Below, piece after piece: positions 63,089-64,000 of a stretch of 64,000 bases of DNA. Location: the NCBI GenBank assembly GCA_963795665.1, contig CAWCIP010000009.1, forward strand, positions 1-64,000, in the 5' to 3' direction. Source of the stretch: DASUPK01 sp963795665 (GTDB lineage Bacteria > Actinomycetota > Thermoleophilia > Solirubrobacterales > 70-9). Within the stretch, counting starts at the first letter, position 1. Every line of letters begins with the position of its first letter. Below the pieces are notes generated by a model. It saw nothing but the letters and a program-made list of their open reading frames with translations, had not been told where the DNA came from and ran no database searches. Both the position numbers and the translations under genes were made by a program.

Positions 63089-64000
63089 ATGTCAACCGTC
63101 GAGAAGCCCACGGGAATCAAGACCCACGAGGTCACCAACCAGCCTCCCCCGCTGGTCGACTACAACGTCTTCGAGTCCGACACGGTGATGCAGGAGGCCG
63201 TGCGCCGGGAGGGCGCCGACTGGGCCGTCGATCGGATCTCCGAGGTCGGTGAGATCGCCGGCCGCGGCGACGTGATCGAGCTCGGTCGCCTGGCGAACGA
63301 GAACCCGCCGAAGCTCCGCACCCACGACCGCTACGGGAACCGGGTCGACATCCCCGAGTTCCACCCCTCCTGGCACGAGCTGATGCGGCTGGGCATCTCG
63401 CACGAGCTGCACTCGCTCCCCTGGCGCGAGCCACAGCCGGGCGCCCACGTCGCGCGCGCCGCGGCGTTCATGTGCTTCTCCCAGGCCGAGGCCGGCGTCG
63501 GCTGTCCGATCTCGATGACCTACTCCGTCGTGCCCGCGCTCCGCAAGCAGCCGGAATTGGCCGAGGAGTGGGAGCCGCGGATCCTCTCCGACGTCTACGA
63601 CCCGCGCCAGGTCGCCGCGTCCGAGAAGGAGGGCTCCCTGTTCGGCATGGGGATGACCGAGAAGCAGGGCGGCTCCGACGTCCGCGCCAACACGACGGTC
63701 GGCAAGCCGATCAACGGCGGCGGCCCCGGGGCGGAGTACGAGATCACCGGCCACAAGTGGTTCTTCTCCGCGCCTCAGTGCGACGCGTTCCTCGTCCTCG
63801 CCCAGGCCGACGGCGGCGTCTCCTGCTTCCTGATGCCGCGCCGCCTGCCCGACGGCGAGCTCAACCGCTTCCGCCTCCAGCGGCTCAAGGACAAGCTCGG
63901 CAACCGCTCCAACGCCTCCTCGGAGATCGAGTTCGACGGGGCCTGGACCCGCCTGGTCGGCGAGGAGGGCGCGGGCGTCCGGACGATCATCGAGATGGTC
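63089..64000 (+). CDS. AidB-like acyl-CoA dehydrogenase, partial at window end
   Basis: The first 304 residues of a flavin acyl-CoA dehydrogenase. The start TGIKTHEVTNQPPPLVDYNV and the signatures FCFSQAEAGVGCP, GMTEKQGGSDVRANTT and TGHKWFFSAPQCDAFLVLAQ place it with AidB/isovaleryl-CoA dehydrogenase-like enzymes rather than ordinary beta-oxidation ones. AidB is a DNA-alkylation-response protein in E. coli; here an unknown acyl substrate is as likely. The ATG has GGAGAGGAG upstream and directly abuts the TetR stop. The frame stays open to the last base, so the C-terminal helical bundle and catalytic base are missing. Confidence 0.9.
   Translation, partial: MSTVEKPTGIKTHEVTNQPPPLVDYNVFESDTVMQEAVRREGADWAVDRISEVGEIAGRGDVIELGRLANENPPKLRTHDRYGNRVDIPEFHPSWHELMRLGISHELHSLPWREPQPGAHVARAAAFMCFSQAEAGVGCPISMTYSVVPALRKQPELAEEWEPRILSDVYDPRQVAASEKEGSLFGMGMTEKQGGSDVRANTTVGKPINGGGPGAEYEITGHKWFFSAPQCDAFLVLAQADGGVSCFLMPRRLPDGELNRFRLQRLKDKLGNRSNASSEIEFDGAWTRLVGEEGAGVRTIIEMV

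Overview
The window looks like chromosome from a high-GC actinobacterium. The backbone order rsmI ... metG ... tatD-rsmA-ispE ... glmU-prs on one strand is an arrangement known from Actinobacteria. An MEP-pathway gene, NADP-type icd overlapping mdh, several class-E-sortase-like and secreted proteins, DUF4242, an SRPBCC remnant, a RemA/DUF370 protein and many TetR genes would suit Thermoleophilia/Solirubrobacterales. That lineage is an inference from protein flavour, not a measured placement. No rRNA, tRNA, CRISPR array, prophage or insertion sequence was recognised.

Layout. 1-4.8 kb: prs and glmU (both frameshifted), a gene-poor degraded stretch, then a DJ-1/PfpI protein and a GlxA-type AraC regulator. 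4.8-9.2 kb: a broken SRPBCC gene, a GH15 glucoamylase/trehalase-type hydrolase and a PucR regulator. 8.9-16.2 kb: a long minus-strand housekeeping run (a DedA-PAP2 fusion, ispE, rsmA, tatD, metG, a RemA-like protein) interrupted by two secreted proteins. 16.2-25.9 kb: MpaB-like protein, PQQ-repeat protein, rsmI, ROK kinase, LCP ligase, FmdB zinc ribbon, a secreted sugar-dehydrogenase-like protein and glyS. 26-31.5 kb: MFS transporter, TetR/diiron-SCP2 fusion pair, SHOCT protein and TetR/double-hotdog thioesterase. 31.9-47.9 kb: a surface-polysaccharide locus (two Wzy/O-antigen-ligase proteins, Wzz plus BY-kinase-like protein, flippase, six glycosyltransferases, methyltransferase, deacetylase, polyprenyl glycosylphosphotransferase), preceded by a small LAFTG sortase-type surface protein. 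48-64 kb: metallo-hydrolases, lon and hsp20, a lipid hydroxylase, a hydroxyacid dehydrogenase, an AT-hook/winged-helix protein, mdh-icd, TetR genes, a class III cyclase/ATPase facing a stand-alone cyclic-nucleotide-binding protein, and an AidB-like acyl-CoA dehydrogenase running off the end.

Two patterns cut across the window. First, at least nine genes have a TANNNT hexamer 6-7 bp before the start codon, as expected for leaderless transcripts; this also fixes several GTG starts. Second, at least seven genes carry frameshifts, including prs and glmU, which are normally essential. Most behave as one extra base, so sequencing or assembly error is the leading explanation. A 27-bp fold-back insertion in a glycosyltransferase and a 31-bp tandem duplication next to it look more like genuine mutation signatures.

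I found no clearly undescribed defence or mobile system. The most original candidates are the diiron/SCP2 fusion with its TetR operator, the cyclase/CNB convergent pair, the AT-hook winged-helix protein, the MpaB homologue lacking expected histidines, and the leaderless-promoter pattern.
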